Of a stretch of DNA of 64,000 nt, positions 53,331 to 62,819 are shown piece after piece. The stretch is from assembly GCA_013297775.1 (NCBI GenBank), contig JAAFIL010000010.1, positions 39,221 through 103,220 of the forward strand, read 5' to 3'. How positions within the stretch are numbered: the stretch's first letter is position 1; every line of letters begins with the position of its first letter. The notes beneath the pieces were generated by a model, which saw only the letters and a list, made by a program, of their open reading frames with translations, had not been told where the DNA came from and ran no database searches. Source of the DNA: Bacteroidota bacterium (lineage in GTDB: Bacteria > Bacteroidota > Bacteroidia > B-17B0 > Aurantibacillaceae). The translations under genes and the position numbers were made by a program.

Positions 53331-53454
53331 AAGCAACTAAAGTAATTATTTTATTGGCTTGGGTTTAATTTTTATAAGAAATTAATCTTGGGTTAACTAT
53401 TTACTGACGTTAATACTAACTTCAGTAAAGAACTTTGTGGTGTTGATTTAGTTT

Positions 53455-54390
53455 ATGAAAAACGTTGTTGTAATTGGTTTAGGGCTCAGCATTATTTTGA
53501 GTTTTATTTTATCGAATTGTCAGCCAGCTGGCAAAGGACCCGATACCCGAAAAATAACCATCAAAGGTTCGGATACAGAATTCGAATTGGTAAAAGATTT
53601 GTGCGAAGCCTCGGCTATTCAAGGGCAAAGTGGAGCTAAAGTTAAATTTGAGGTAACGGGTGGGGGAACCGTTTTAGGGTTTAAAGCCTTGGTCAATAAT
53701 CAAACAGACGTTGCCAATGCCTCGCGTTTAGCAACCGATAAGGAAATTAAATTATTAGAAAAAAGTAATATTAAGTATGTGCCTGTTATGTTTGCTACAG
53801 ATGCCATTGCTATTATTACACATCCTAAATTAGGTGTAGATAGTTTATCGTTACAAGAAATCTCAGATATATTTACAGGTAAAATCACAAATTGGAAACA
53901 AGTTGGTGGACTTAATTTACCAATCAATATCCATAGTAGAAATTATCTATCGGGTACTTATTTTTATTTTAAAGAAAAGTTTATACAAGGTGATTTTAAA
54001 ACCGATGTGTTTTTTTATGAAAGTAACGCCGATATTGTAAATGCCGTTGCCCGCGATATTGGCGGTGTTGGTTATGTTAGTTCTGGTTTTTTAATGGATA
54101 GAGATGGAAAGCCTAGTAATGCCATTTGGGCCATGCCCATTCACTTAGATGAAAATCATAGTTCGGTTTCGCCGTATCAAATAGCACTTATAACACAAGG
54201 TGAATATCCGTTAACTCGACCACTCTATCAGTATTTAAAACAGCCCATTAGTAACGCCGTTCAATCTTTAATAGTATTCGAGTTAAGTAACAACGGGCAA
54301 TCTATTATTCGTCAACATGGTTATTTCCCTATAAATGATAAACAGCGGGAGATAAATAAGATGAAGGGGTTTGAGTACACTTCTCTATAA
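53455..54390 (+). CDS. PstS-like phosphate-binding lipoprotein
   Basis: A periplasmic-binding protein of the PstS family, 311 aa. The lipoprotein signal (LSIILSFILSNC) lipidates the Cys near residue 22. Family features are IKGSDTEFELVKDLCEA, VTGGGTVLGFKALVNNQTDVANASR, DIFTGKITNWKQVGG, and DIGGVGYVSSGF. It presumably captures phosphate, but pstC, pstA and pstB are not in the window. A box near 53430 (GAACTTTG) differs from consensus by one base. Confidence 0.88.
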   Translation: MKNVVVIGLGLSIILSFILSNCQPAGKGPDTRKITIKGSDTEFELVKDLCEASAIQGQSGAKVKFEVTGGGTVLGFKALVNNQTDVANASRLATDKEIKLLEKSNIKYVPVMFATDAIAIITHPKLGVDSLSLQEISDIFTGKITNWKQVGGLNLPINIHSRNYLSGTYFYFKEKFIQGDFKTDVFFYESNADIVNAVARDIGGVGYVSSGFLMDRDGKPSNAIWAMPIHLDENHSSVSPYQIALITQGEYPLTRPLYQYLKQPISNAVQSLIVFELSNNGQSIIRQHGYFPINDKQREINKMKGFEYTSL

Positions 54391-54430
54391 AGCCTGTAAA
54401 TTCTTCAAGCCATTAGTTACGGTAAAACTG

Positions 54431-54438
54431 TATCTTTG
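54431..54438 (+). promoter_or_regulatory. -7 box directly before aroC
   Basis: TATCTTTG, a full match to TAnnTTTG, ends 6 bases before the ATG at 54445. Transcription would begin at or beside the start codon, so aroC mRNA is probably leaderless. It also means the TTG at 54436 is not the start. Confidence 0.6.
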
Positions 54439-54444
54439 CTACTT

Positions 54445-55533
54445 ATGGCAGGTAATTCGTTTGGTACATTGTTTCGTCTAAGTACATTTGGCGAAAGTCA
54501 TGGTTCGGCTATTGGAGGTATTATTGAAGGATGTCCTCCGGGTATAGAACTCGATATGGATTTTATTGCTACCGAAATGGCGCGGCGCAAACCAGGCCAA
54601 TCGGCTATAACAACAGCTCGAAATGAAAGTGATACTGTTGAGTTTTTATCGGGGATTTTTAAGTCGAAAACATTAGGAACACCCATTGGCTTTATTATTC
54701 GGAATAAAGATGTGAAGCCCGACGACTACTCAGAAATTGAACACACGTTTAGACCTGGCCATGCAGATTTTACTTACGAGAAAAAATATGGGCTTCGCGA
54801 TTACCGTGGCGGTGGGCGCAGTAGTGCGCGCGAAACGGCTTGTCGAGTTGTTGCTGGTGCCATAGCCAAGCTAATTTTAAAAGCGTATGACATTCACATA
54901 AATGCTTTTGTTACACAAGTTGGTCCCATTAAATTAGAAGTGCCTTTTGAAAAGTTAGATTTGAATAGTGCCGAAGCATCCATTATTCGTTGTCCACACG
55001 CTGAAACAGCTCAACAAATGATTGATTACATTGAAATAATAAAAGCAGAGGGTGATACTGTTGGAGGTATTATTCAAGCTGTTATTAAAAATGTACCTGC
55101 GGGTTTGGGTGAACCCGTTTTTGATAAGTTACAAGCACAACTGGGCAAAGCCATGTTAAGTATTAATGCTGTAAAAGGTTTTGAAATTGGAAGCGGTTTC
55201 GATTCGGTTAATTATAAAGGCTCGGCGTTAAACGATGTGTTTGAGATGCGTGATGGGAAAATGGTTACGACCACCAATCACAGTGGCGGCATACAAGGTG
55301 GCATTAGCAATGGCATGCCTATTGTTTTTAAAGTAGCTTTTAAACCCGTATCTACTATCATGAAAACACAAAAGAGTGTAACTAAAACGGGCAAAGAAAC
55401 GAGTTTAACCGCAAAAGGACGACACGACCCATGTGTGTTGCCGCGCGCTGTTCCTATTGTAGAAAGCATGGCAGCTTTAGTGTTGGTTGATTTTTTATTG
55501 CTACAAAAAACAATAGAAACGAGTACCAGTTAG
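54445..55533 (+). CDS. aroC: Chorismate synthase
   Basis: The last shared step of aromatic synthesis: 5-enolpyruvylshikimate-3-phosphate to chorismate, using reduced FMN. The N-terminus [25 protein letters not shown], the [37 protein letters not shown] segment and [30 protein letters not shown] near the end are diagnostic. Its 362 aa is normal. No other aro genes adjoin it. Confidence 0.97.
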   Translation: MAGNSFGTLFRLSTFGESHGSAIGGIIEGCPPGIELDMDFIATEMARRKPGQSAITTARNESDTVEFLSGIFKSKTLGTPIGFIIRNKDVKPDDYSEIEHTFRPGHADFTYEKKYGLRDYRGGGRSSARETACRVVAGAIAKLILKAYDIHINAFVTQVGPIKLEVPFEKLDLNSAEASIIRCPHAETAQQMIDYIEIIKAEGDTVGGIIQAVIKNVPAGLGEPVFDKLQAQLGKAMLSINAVKGFEIGSGFDSVNYKGSALNDVFEMRDGKMVTTTNHSGGIQGGISNGMPIVFKVAFKPVSTIMKTQKSVTKTGKETSLTAKGRHDPCVLPRAVPIVESMAALVLVDFLLLQKTIETSTS

Positions 55534-55574
55534 CTTTTCAAAATTTTATCGTTAAGAGAACGGATGTGCATCCA

Positions 55575-55985
55575 TTAAAATTTACCGTTTACTGCATTAA
55601 TTAGTTTTTCAACTGACAAAGGTTTTTCGAGGTAACCTACAACTACATTAAAACGACTCGATTTTTCAACATCCACTTTCAAGTTAGAGGAGGTTAACAT
55701 CACCACGTATAAATGATCTAAAATTTTCAAATCATCTTCCTCCATAGACTCTAACAATTCTAAGCCATCCATGCCTGGCATTTTAATATCGAGCAACATT
55801 AACACTTTAAAATCTTCGTTAATGAGTTCGATAGATTTTAAATGTTCGATGGCTTCTTCGCCATTATTAAAAACTTTTGCTGGAGCCGACCATTTTAAAT
55901 CGTTGATAACATCTTCGTTATAAAAGTTAGTGGTATCGTTATCATCCACTAGTATAATTTGATCAAACTTTAAAATAGAATCCAT
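55575..55985 (-). CDS. Stand-alone response-regulator receiver protein
   Basis: A single receiver domain of 136 aa with no output domain. The acidic pair is in ILVDDND, the phospho-accepting Asp in MLLDIKMPGMDG (near 64), the Thr in VVMLTSS, and the Lys in YLEKPLS. It is CheY-like and may relay phosphate or regulate by protein contact; no kinase adjoins it. I start at the ATG at 55985; a TTG at 56003 lies in the promoter box. Confidence 0.9.
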   Translation of the reverse strand: MDSILKFDQIILVDDNDTTNFYNEDVINDLKWSAPAKVFNNGEEAIEHLKSIELINEDFKVLMLLDIKMPGMDGLELLESMEEDDLKILDHLYVVMLTSSNLKVDVEKSSRFNVVVGYLEKPLSVEKLINAVNGKF

Positions 55986-56000
55986 ATTATTGTAAGTGGG

Positions 56001-56008
56001 CAAATTTA
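56001..56008 (-). promoter_or_regulatory. -7 box of the response-regulator gene
   Basis: TAAATTTG on the minus strand, a full match to TAnnTTTG, 15 bases before the ATG at 55985. A TTG lies 17 bases further upstream, two short of ideal spacing. Confidence 0.5.
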
Positions 56009-56075
56009 CACAAAAAAATGCAATGCAAATTTATCTTGCTATTGTTTATAGATAATAGGATTATAATTTTATGTA

Positions 56076-57149
56076 TTATTTGCTTTGCGCCGTGCTTTTA
56101 TTTTCTTTAGCAATTAAGATGTAAACAGGGAAGTGATCGCTGTAACCCGCAGTATAAGACCCGCCACTGTATGTGCGAAAGGGATATCCTTTAAAATTCC
56201 CGAAATCGCTTTTTAAAAACGCCTTGTTGAAAATACGCACATTATAATATTGCCAAGTGCTAAAATCTTTTGGAATGCAGGTTTTGCTAAGTAGAATTTG
56301 GTCAAATAAATTCCAACTATCTTGCCAAGCTAAAGTTCCTATGCCATCTTTGTAGGGTGTCTCCATGGGGTTAAAATACATATCGTCTTTGGCTTTTTTT
56401 AAATCGCCATAAGTTCGTATTACTTCTTTTACACAAACGTTAACGGGGTCGTCGTTTAAGTCGCCCATAATCATTACTTTGGCAGCAGAATTGGCGTTGG
56501 TAATGCTATCGGCAATTTGACGCGCTACACGAGCCGCTTCGTTTCGGTTAGGTCGGCTGGCTAACTCACCACCCCTGCGGCTTGGCCAATGGTTAACTAA
56601 AATACTCAAAGGCTCGCCATTAAATAAACCGCTCACTACTAATATATCGCGGGTTTTGTGGCCAGTGTCGGTTTTTAACGTAACGTGGTAGCTACTTGCT
56701 TTGGTTACTTTAAAATAACGTGGGTTATAAATAAAACTGGGATCTACCCCACGCGCATCAGGTCCTTCGATGTGAATGATTTGGTAATTCCGTTTTTTTA
56801 AGCGTGGCGAGTTTACCAAATCTTGCACCACGCTTTTGTTTTCGATTTCGCATAAGCCCAAAATGGCCAATCCATCGGGGGTTACGTCGGTCCCCATTTG
56901 TTCAATAACTTCCGACAGGTGATCTATTTTAGTCCAGTACCGCGATCCGTTCCAGGCATTGGCACCACCTGGGGTAAACTCTTCGTCGTTTTTTAACTGA
57001 TCGTTTAAGGTATCGTAGAGGTTTTCTACATTCCAAAAGCCAATGGCACTGATGTAAAAGCTTTTGTTTTTATCTAATTTCTGGGTGTTTTGTGCCTCCA
57101 TTAAACCCATGCACCAGAGTGCTATCCAAACAAAATAATATTTTTTCAT
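56076..57149 (-). CDS. Secreted endonuclease/exonuclease/phosphatase-family nuclease
   Basis: An EEP-fold enzyme of 357 aa with a signal peptide (FVWIALWCMGLMEAQ). Metal and catalytic motifs: GFWNVENLYD, LGLCEIENKSV (catalytic Glu), LVNHWPSRRGGE, IMGDLNDDP, and the final SDHFPVY. The same set occurs in extracellular nucleases and in some lipid or sugar phosphatases. I start at MKKYYF, eight codons after the first ATG, as the better signal peptide. It is divergent from the TonB receptor gene (154 bp between the starts). Confidence 0.88.
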   Translation of the reverse strand: MKKYYFVWIALWCMGLMEAQNTQKLDKNKSFYISAIGFWNVENLYDTLNDQLKNDEEFTPGGANAWNGSRYWTKIDHLSEVIEQMGTDVTPDGLAILGLCEIENKSVVQDLVNSPRLKKRNYQIIHIEGPDARGVDPSFIYNPRYFKVTKASSYHVTLKTDTGHKTRDILVVSGLFNGEPLSILVNHWPSRRGGELASRPNRNEAARVARQIADSITNANSAAKVMIMGDLNDDPVNVCVKEVIRTYGDLKKAKDDMYFNPMETPYKDGIGTLAWQDSWNLFDQILLSKTCIPKDFSTWQYYNVRIFNKAFLKSDFGNFKGYPFRTYSGGSYTAGYSDHFPVYILIAKENKSTAQSK

Positions 57150-57303
57150 TGTTGCGAATATACTACAAAGCATTATACAAATACCTGACCGAATTTTACC
57201 GAATTGTTAACCAAGCCGCACTTGTTTTAATTTTTCACTATCTTTTAACATATTTTACGGAAATAATCTTAAATTCAGTATTTTAGCATTCCTTTTTTAA
57301 AGT

Positions 57304-59826
57304 ATGATAAAACGTTATTTTTTAAGTGTATGCCTTTTAGCAGGAACTTATCTCCTAGAAGCACAAGTTGATTCGACACAGGCTACAGACAACCAAAGTG
57401 ATACCACGAAAACCAGTTCTGAATTGCCTTTATTTAGCACCAGTGGTGGCGAGGCCGAAGCGGATTTAGAACAACAAGATGTTTCTTCTTTATTGCAATC
57501 GAGTCGCGATGTTTATACCCAATTTAGTAGCTTTCACTTTGGAGTGGGGCGTTTTCGGATGCGTGGTTTGCTGGCCGAAAACCAATTGGTAATGATTAAT
57601 GGCAATAATGTTAACAACCTCGAAACAGGTTTTAGCGTGTGGAGCAGTTGGGGGGGCTTAAACGATGTAACACGTTTTGTTGAAAACCGTTTTGGGTTAG
57701 CGGCTTGCCGTGTTGGGTTTAGTGGTGCAGGAGGTTACACCAATATAGAGTCGAAGGCGTCTTCGTTTCGCAAGGGCACACGCATTTCGTATGCGTTCTC
57801 GAATCGTATTTTCCGCCATCGAGTTATGGTTACGCATTCGACGGGGATGATGCAAAATGGTTGGGCATTAACTGTTTCTGCTTCTACACGCCAAGGCGAT
57901 AACGTTTATATACCTGGTACTTATTTTAATGGAAACGCCTTTTATTTGTCGTTAGATAAACGGTTGAACGATAAACATTTATTATCACTTACCTCGTTTG
58001 TGGCTCCTATCGAACAAGGCCGAGGTAGCCAAGAAATTCAAGAGGCTTACGATTTAGCGGGTACCAATTACTATAACAGCAATTGGGGGTTTCAAAATGG
58101 AAAAGCTCGCAATGCTTCGGTAAGTCGCACGCAACGCCCAATGACGATGTTATCGCACCATTTTAATATAAACGCTTCTAGTAAATTAACCACGTCTGTA
58201 TTTTTTAACTTTGGTAAAAATAGTTTAACAGGTTTAAACTGGAACAATTCGCCCAATCCACGACCCAATTATTACCGCTATTTCCCGAGTTATTTTTATA
58301 GCATTAATGAAAACGCATTGGGTGATGCGCAAAAACAATTATGGCTTAATACTGTAAACACCCGTCAAATAGACTGGGATCGTTTAATTGCGATGAACCA
58401 AGCTAACTTATTTTCTTTACCTGGAAGTGGCATTAACACCAATGAAAAACGTAGCCGTTATATTTTGGAACGCCGTGTACAAAACGTTCAAAACTTAGGC
58501 TTTAACGTGATTTATAACACCCGTTTAGACAATTTATTTATTAGTGCTGGCTTAAATGGTAATCTTTACAAAAATAATTATTACAAAGAAGTAGAAGATT
58601 TATTAGGAGGAACATTTTGGTTAGATGTAGATCAGTTTGCACAAGACCAAGGCGTAACCGCTAATTTTGCTTCTAACAATTTGGCCGATCCTAATCGCCC
58701 CATTCGTAAAGATGAGAAATTTGGGTACGATTATTTTATTAATATTAACCGCGTTGAAGCCTGGGGACAAGCCGAATACACCTTTAAAAATATAGATGTG
58801 TATGTTGCTTTAAGCCTTTCTAACAATACCATTCAGCGCGATAGTAAAGTGGCTAATGGTAAGTTTCCAGAAACGAGTAAAGGCAAAGGCGAAAAAAAAT
58901 CGTTCTTTAATTACGGGGTAAAAGGTGGGGCTACTTATAAGTTTAATGGGCGTATGTTTGCAACGGCCAATGTGGCTTATTTAACTCGCACACCCGAAGC
59001 CAATAACATTTTCTTATCGCCACAAACCCGCGCCGATATTATTAAAGGAGTTACCAACGAGGAGGTATTAAGTTACGATGTTAATTTTCATGTAAAATAC
59101 CCAACTTTAAAAGTAAGAGCAACGTATTACAACAACCTTATCAGTAACCAAATTTACTCTCGGGGTTATTTTTACGACATAGCCAATACCAACGTATCTT
59201 ACATTATGACGGGTGTTAATCAAAAATTTGAAGGGATTGAATTGGGTATTGAAAAAACATTATTTACCTCTCACGTTATTCAAGCGGCTTTGGGTTTATC
59301 TGATAATATTTACACCAGTCGCCCTATTGCTAGTGCGATTTTATATAACAGTACCCAAAATTTATTTGATAACCGTACCGTTTATTTACAAAACTATAAA
59401 GTAGGAGGGAGTCCTCAAAACGTTGCCGGTATTGGGTATCGTTATGTATCGCGTAAATTTTGGTCGGCAGGTTTTGCCGTTAATTATTTTGATGGTATAT
59501 ATTTAGAACCCAATCCTGACCGCCGCACCGCCGAAGCCTTAGAAAAATATACCAGCACCGATCCGCAATACACCGAAATTGTGAGTCAAGAGGAGTTACC
59601 CAGTAATATTACTGTAGATTTGAATGCTAGTAAATCGTGGCGCATTTATAGAAAATACTTTTTATCTATTAATGCAGGGATTAATAACCTCTTAGATAAC
59701 CAAGAATTTAGAACAGGTGGGTTTGAGCAATTGCGTTGGGATAACAGTTTACCTAATCGTTTTCCTAACCGTTACAATTACGCTTTAGGACGAACCTATA
59801 TGCTGTCTATGAACATAAGATTTTAA
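57304..59826 (+). CDS. TonB-dependent receptor
   Basis: An 840-aa outer-membrane receptor: signal peptide (FLSVCLLAGTYLLEAQ), a plug-like segment (about 60-130: VGRFRMRGLLAENQLVMINGNNV), and a long beta-barrel with alternating aromatic strands ending in MLSMNIRF, a typical C-terminal Phe. No N-terminal carboxypeptidase-like domain and no adjacent SusD are seen, so it is not a classic Sus pair. Its neighbours, a secreted nuclease and two DUF5689 lipoproteins, suggest nucleic-acid or phosphate-linked substrates; that is inference. Confidence 0.92.
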   Translation: MIKRYFLSVCLLAGTYLLEAQVDSTQATDNQSDTTKTSSELPLFSTSGGEAEADLEQQDVSSLLQSSRDVYTQFSSFHFGVGRFRMRGLLAENQLVMINGNNVNNLETGFSVWSSWGGLNDVTRFVENRFGLAACRVGFSGAGGYTNIESKASSFRKGTRISYAFSNRIFRHRVMVTHSTGMMQNGWALTVSASTRQGDNVYIPGTYFNGNAFYLSLDKRLNDKHLLSLTSFVAPIEQGRGSQEIQEAYDLAGTNYYNSNWGFQNGKARNASVSRTQRPMTMLSHHFNINASSKLTTSVFFNFGKNSLTGLNWNNSPNPRPNYYRYFPSYFYSINENALGDAQKQLWLNTVNTRQIDWDRLIAMNQANLFSLPGSGINTNEKRSRYILERRVQNVQNLGFNVIYNTRLDNLFISAGLNGNLYKNNYYKEVEDLLGGTFWLDVDQFAQDQGVTANFASNNLADPNRPIRKDEKFGYDYFININRVEAWGQAEYTFKNIDVYVALSLSNNTIQRDSKVANGKFPETSKGKGEKKSFFNYGVKGGATYKFNGRMFATANVAYLTRTPEANNIFLSPQTRADIIKGVTNEEVLSYDVNFHVKYPTLKVRATYYNNLISNQIYSRGYFYDIANTNVSYIMTGVNQKFEGIELGIEKTLFTSHVIQAALGLSDNIYTSRPIASAILYNSTQNLFDNRTVYLQNYKVGGSPQNVAGIGYRYVSRKFWSAGFAVNYFDGIYLEPNPDRRTAEALEKYTSTDPQYTEIVSQEELPSNITVDLNASKSWRIYRKYFLSINAGINNLLDNQEFRTGGFEQLRWDNSLPNRFPNRYNYALGRTYMLSMNIRF

Positions 59827-59853
59827 TGTGTAACTTTAATGGAACAAATGTTT

Positions 59854-61107
59854 ATGAAAAAAATTAGTATCGCACTTTTAAGTTTGGCTTTAGTAAGTAT
59901 TTGCCTAGTAGCCTGCAATAAAAAAGAAGATGTTACCCCCACGCGTAATTTAGCTCAGGGAAAAAACTATACCATTGCTGATTTGAATGCTTTAGCTACT
60001 TGCACTAATGGCTGTGTAAGACGTTTTAACGAAGAAGCGTATTTAACCGTTGTTGTAGCTGCCGACGAAAGCAGTGGTAATTTATACGAAGAATTATATG
60101 TGCAAGACAACACTGGTTCGTTACATTTGTCGTTAACCGATAACTCTTATTTTTTGGTGGGCGATCAAATTCGTGTTAACTTAAAAGGATTAGACGTTAC
60201 CAAAAACAGTCAATCCAATATGATTGAAATTGACTCCATCAATTATGAAAAACAAATTGTAAAAACTGGTTCCAATCAAAGCGTTACCATTACCGATTTG
60301 AATATAAGCGAAATAAGCAATGCTAATTTCTCGCAACTGGTACGTTTCAAAAGCGTCAATTTTATTCCTAACGATACGGCAAAACTTTGGGCCGATCCAA
60401 TAAACAAAAACTCGTTAAACCGTACCATTAGAGATTGTGGTGGCTCTACGCTAATTGTGCGTACGAGTGGCTATGCCGATTTTGCTGGTAGATTAACCCC
60501 TAAAGGCAGTGTGGATATGGTAGGAATTGTAACCAATTTTTTGTCAACCAAACAATTCGTAGTCCGCAGCATAAACGAAGTTACCCCAAATCTACTAGGT
60601 TGTGTTATTTATCAGAGCAAAAACTTTAACGATAATTCTTTAACCAGTGGAAATTGGGCCAATGTAAATGTAGTTAATTCAAATGCACTTTCATTTTGGA
60701 GCATTGGTAGTTTTTCAAACTCTTCTAATCCAACACCTTATGCAAAAGTGTCGGGCTTTATAGGGTCAGCTACCAATTCAGAAAACTGGCTCATTTCTCC
60801 GAGTATAGATTTGAGCAACTCAGTTAACCCTACTTTATTTTTTCAAACCGCTGCCAGATTTGCTGGGCCTCCATTAGAAGTAAAAGTTTCAACTGACTAT
60901 TCAAGTGGTGCGCCTTCGAGTGGCACTTGGTCTAGTCTCAATGCTGCTTTATCCTCTACTGCTACCAGTTATGTTTGGACACCTTCTGGAGCCATATCTT
61001 TAGCTGCTTATAAAACGAATAATGTGCGTATTGCTTTCAGATACACCAGCACAACAGCTTCGGCAAGCACCTATCAAGTAGATGACATTTTAATTCGCGA
61101 AAACTAA
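59854..61107 (+). CDS. DUF5689 lipoprotein, copy 1
   Basis: Lipoprotein signal (LLSLALVSICLVAC) followed by a DUF5689 domain (about 40-245) with an OB-fold-like strand set: NLYEELYVQDNTGSLHLSL, GDQIRVNLKGL, and TLIVRTSGYADFAG. A C-terminal jelly-roll-like domain follows (about 260-417: NWLISPSIDLSNSVNPTLFFQTA, VDDILIREN). From memory, OB folds of this sort accompany secreted nucleases such as YhcR and ExeM. I start at the ATG before MKKIS; two upstream ATGs are possible. A paralogue follows after 19 bp. Confidence 0.85.
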   Translation: MKKISIALLSLALVSICLVACNKKEDVTPTRNLAQGKNYTIADLNALATCTNGCVRRFNEEAYLTVVVAADESSGNLYEELYVQDNTGSLHLSLTDNSYFLVGDQIRVNLKGLDVTKNSQSNMIEIDSINYEKQIVKTGSNQSVTITDLNISEISNANFSQLVRFKSVNFIPNDTAKLWADPINKNSLNRTIRDCGGSTLIVRTSGYADFAGRLTPKGSVDMVGIVTNFLSTKQFVVRSINEVTPNLLGCVIYQSKNFNDNSLTSGNWANVNVVNSNALSFWSIGSFSNSSNPTPYAKVSGFIGSATNSENWLISPSIDLSNSVNPTLFFQTAARFAGPPLEVKVSTDYSSGAPSSGTWSSLNAALSSTATSYVWTPSGAISLAAYKTNNVRIAFRYTSTTASASTYQVDDILIREN

Positions 61108-61126
61108 TTTAGAAATGAACTTAACT

Positions 61127-62401
61127 ATGAAAAATTCTAAACGTTATACCCTTTTGGCTTTTGCCGCTTTACTGAGCCTTAGTTCTTGTAAGAAAAAATT
61201 TGAAGAACCATCTGCTCCTGCGCCTTTGCCGTCGAGCAGTGTTATCACTATTGACTCTATCAAAAAACAATACGCCGCCTATTATAGCCCAACGGCAACG
61301 CCAACAAGCGCATTTAAGTTTAAAGATGATGCGACGTTATATTGCACAGTTACAGCCGATGAAGCTAGTGGCAATCTTTACAAATCGGTTTTTGTGCGCG
61401 ATAACACAGGAGCTATTCAGTTAAAACTAGTTAACCCCGGTGGATTAGCTGTTGGCGATAGCTTGATGATTAATTTGAATGGCGTTATTTTAAACGATTA
61501 TGGTAAACTTATTCAATTAGATTCGATTAACATAGAGAAAAAAATTCGTAAAATTTCGAGTGGCAGAACCGTTATTCCTACTAAAGTAACGATGGGGATG
61601 TTGTTAGCTAATTTACCATTTTGGGAGTCGAAACTGATTCGGTTAGATTCGGTTGAGTTTGATAATGGTAGTAAAAATGTACCGTATGCCGATGCCGTTA
61701 ACAAACAAAGCGTTGATCAACTTCTTAAAAATGCAAACGGACAAACGATGGTTGTGCGTTCATCGGGTTACTCTAACTTTGCGGCGGCACCTATTCCATG
61801 TGGAAAAGGAAGTTTGGTAGCTATCGTTGGGCAATTTGAAGGAGATATTCAATTAACCTTGCGTAGTGCGACGGAAGTAAATTTTACGGGTGGGAATTGC
61901 CCTATTTTAATGAAAAATTTTAACGATAATATTGCGAGCGGCGGTTGGTCGGTGATGTACCCTACAACTACTGCAACCACAAATCCAAGTGGCTCTATCA
62001 ATTGGGGGATAGGGTCATTTAGTAACCGTTTTTATGCTATCATTAGTAATTATCAAAATTTTAGCAACAAAGCCTGCGAGTCGTGGTTAATTTCGCCGCC
62101 TATTAATTTATCCAACACTAACAATCCTGTTTTAAGTTTTAGTAACGCTTATAAATTTACAGGTCCGCCGCTGCAAGCTATGATTTCGACAAATTATACA
62201 GCTGGCACAGACCCTAATTTGGCTACGTGGACTAATTTCACTTTTACATTATCGAACGGTAATTATGCTTGGGCTAATTCGGGTAACCTTTCGTTAGCGG
62301 CCTATAAACAAAATAACGTTTACATTGCTTTTAAATATACTGGAACCGCTACGAATGGCAGTACTTGGCAGGTTGACGATGTTGCAATTTTAGAAAATTA
62401 A
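61127..62401 (+). CDS. DUF5689 lipoprotein, copy 2
   Basis: This has the same domain order as copy 1: lipoprotein signal (LLAFAALLSLSSC), a DUF5689 OB-like domain (NLYKSVFVRDNTGAIQLKL, GDSLMINLNGV, TMVVRSSGYSNFAA) and a C-terminal jelly-roll-like domain (SWLISPPINLSNTNNPVLSFSNA, WQVDDVAILEN). Extensive parallel similarity points to local tandem duplication. The likely role is a surface binding partner for the TonB receptor. I start at MKNSKRY, four codons after an earlier ATG. Confidence 0.85.
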   Translation: MKNSKRYTLLAFAALLSLSSCKKKFEEPSAPAPLPSSSVITIDSIKKQYAAYYSPTATPTSAFKFKDDATLYCTVTADEASGNLYKSVFVRDNTGAIQLKLVNPGGLAVGDSLMINLNGVILNDYGKLIQLDSINIEKKIRKISSGRTVIPTKVTMGMLLANLPFWESKLIRLDSVEFDNGSKNVPYADAVNKQSVDQLLKNANGQTMVVRSSGYSNFAAAPIPCGKGSLVAIVGQFEGDIQLTLRSATEVNFTGGNCPILMKNFNDNIASGGWSVMYPTTTATTNPSGSINWGIGSFSNRFYAIISNYQNFSNKACESWLISPPINLSNTNNPVLSFSNAYKFTGPPLQAMISTNYTAGTDPNLATWTNFTFTLSNGNYAWANSGNLSLAAYKQNNVYIAFKYTGTATNGSTWQVDDVAILEN

Positions 62402-62819
62402 AATAGAGCTTAGTGGCTTAAACCTAAAAAATAGCTCTCAATTTGAGTAAATTTTTTTGTTCTTTTTCGCATTAGGTTTTCTGTTTTCTTGGAACTCTGA
62501 AATTCTTTTTTAATGCTAGTGCAACCTTATTTTAGTAGGTTATGCAAAGCACCAATAGATTAAAAAAGAAGACTTTATTTTAGGGTAAATATTGATGAGA
62601 TAATAAGAATAAAAAAACAAGTTACTCAACACTTGCAAAGAGAGAAATATATAAACTGGTCTTACTAAATTACAAATCAAGCTTGTATTATTGCTAAGAC
62701 TTGTTTCGTAGTTAATCATCACCCTCGTACCGTTTATCCTCAAAAAGTATTGGTTAGTAATAAAACCTTTGCTTTTTAATTTTGAAACTCTATCTTCAAC
62801 CTTATTATTTTTAAGACCC
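62402..62819. other. AT-rich gene-free stretch
   Basis: Between the second DUF5689 gene and the M4 protease. No RNA gene, repeat of the types seen elsewhere, or convincing promoter is visible. A minus-strand frame runs into the protease signal peptide and was rejected. Confidence 0.55.
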
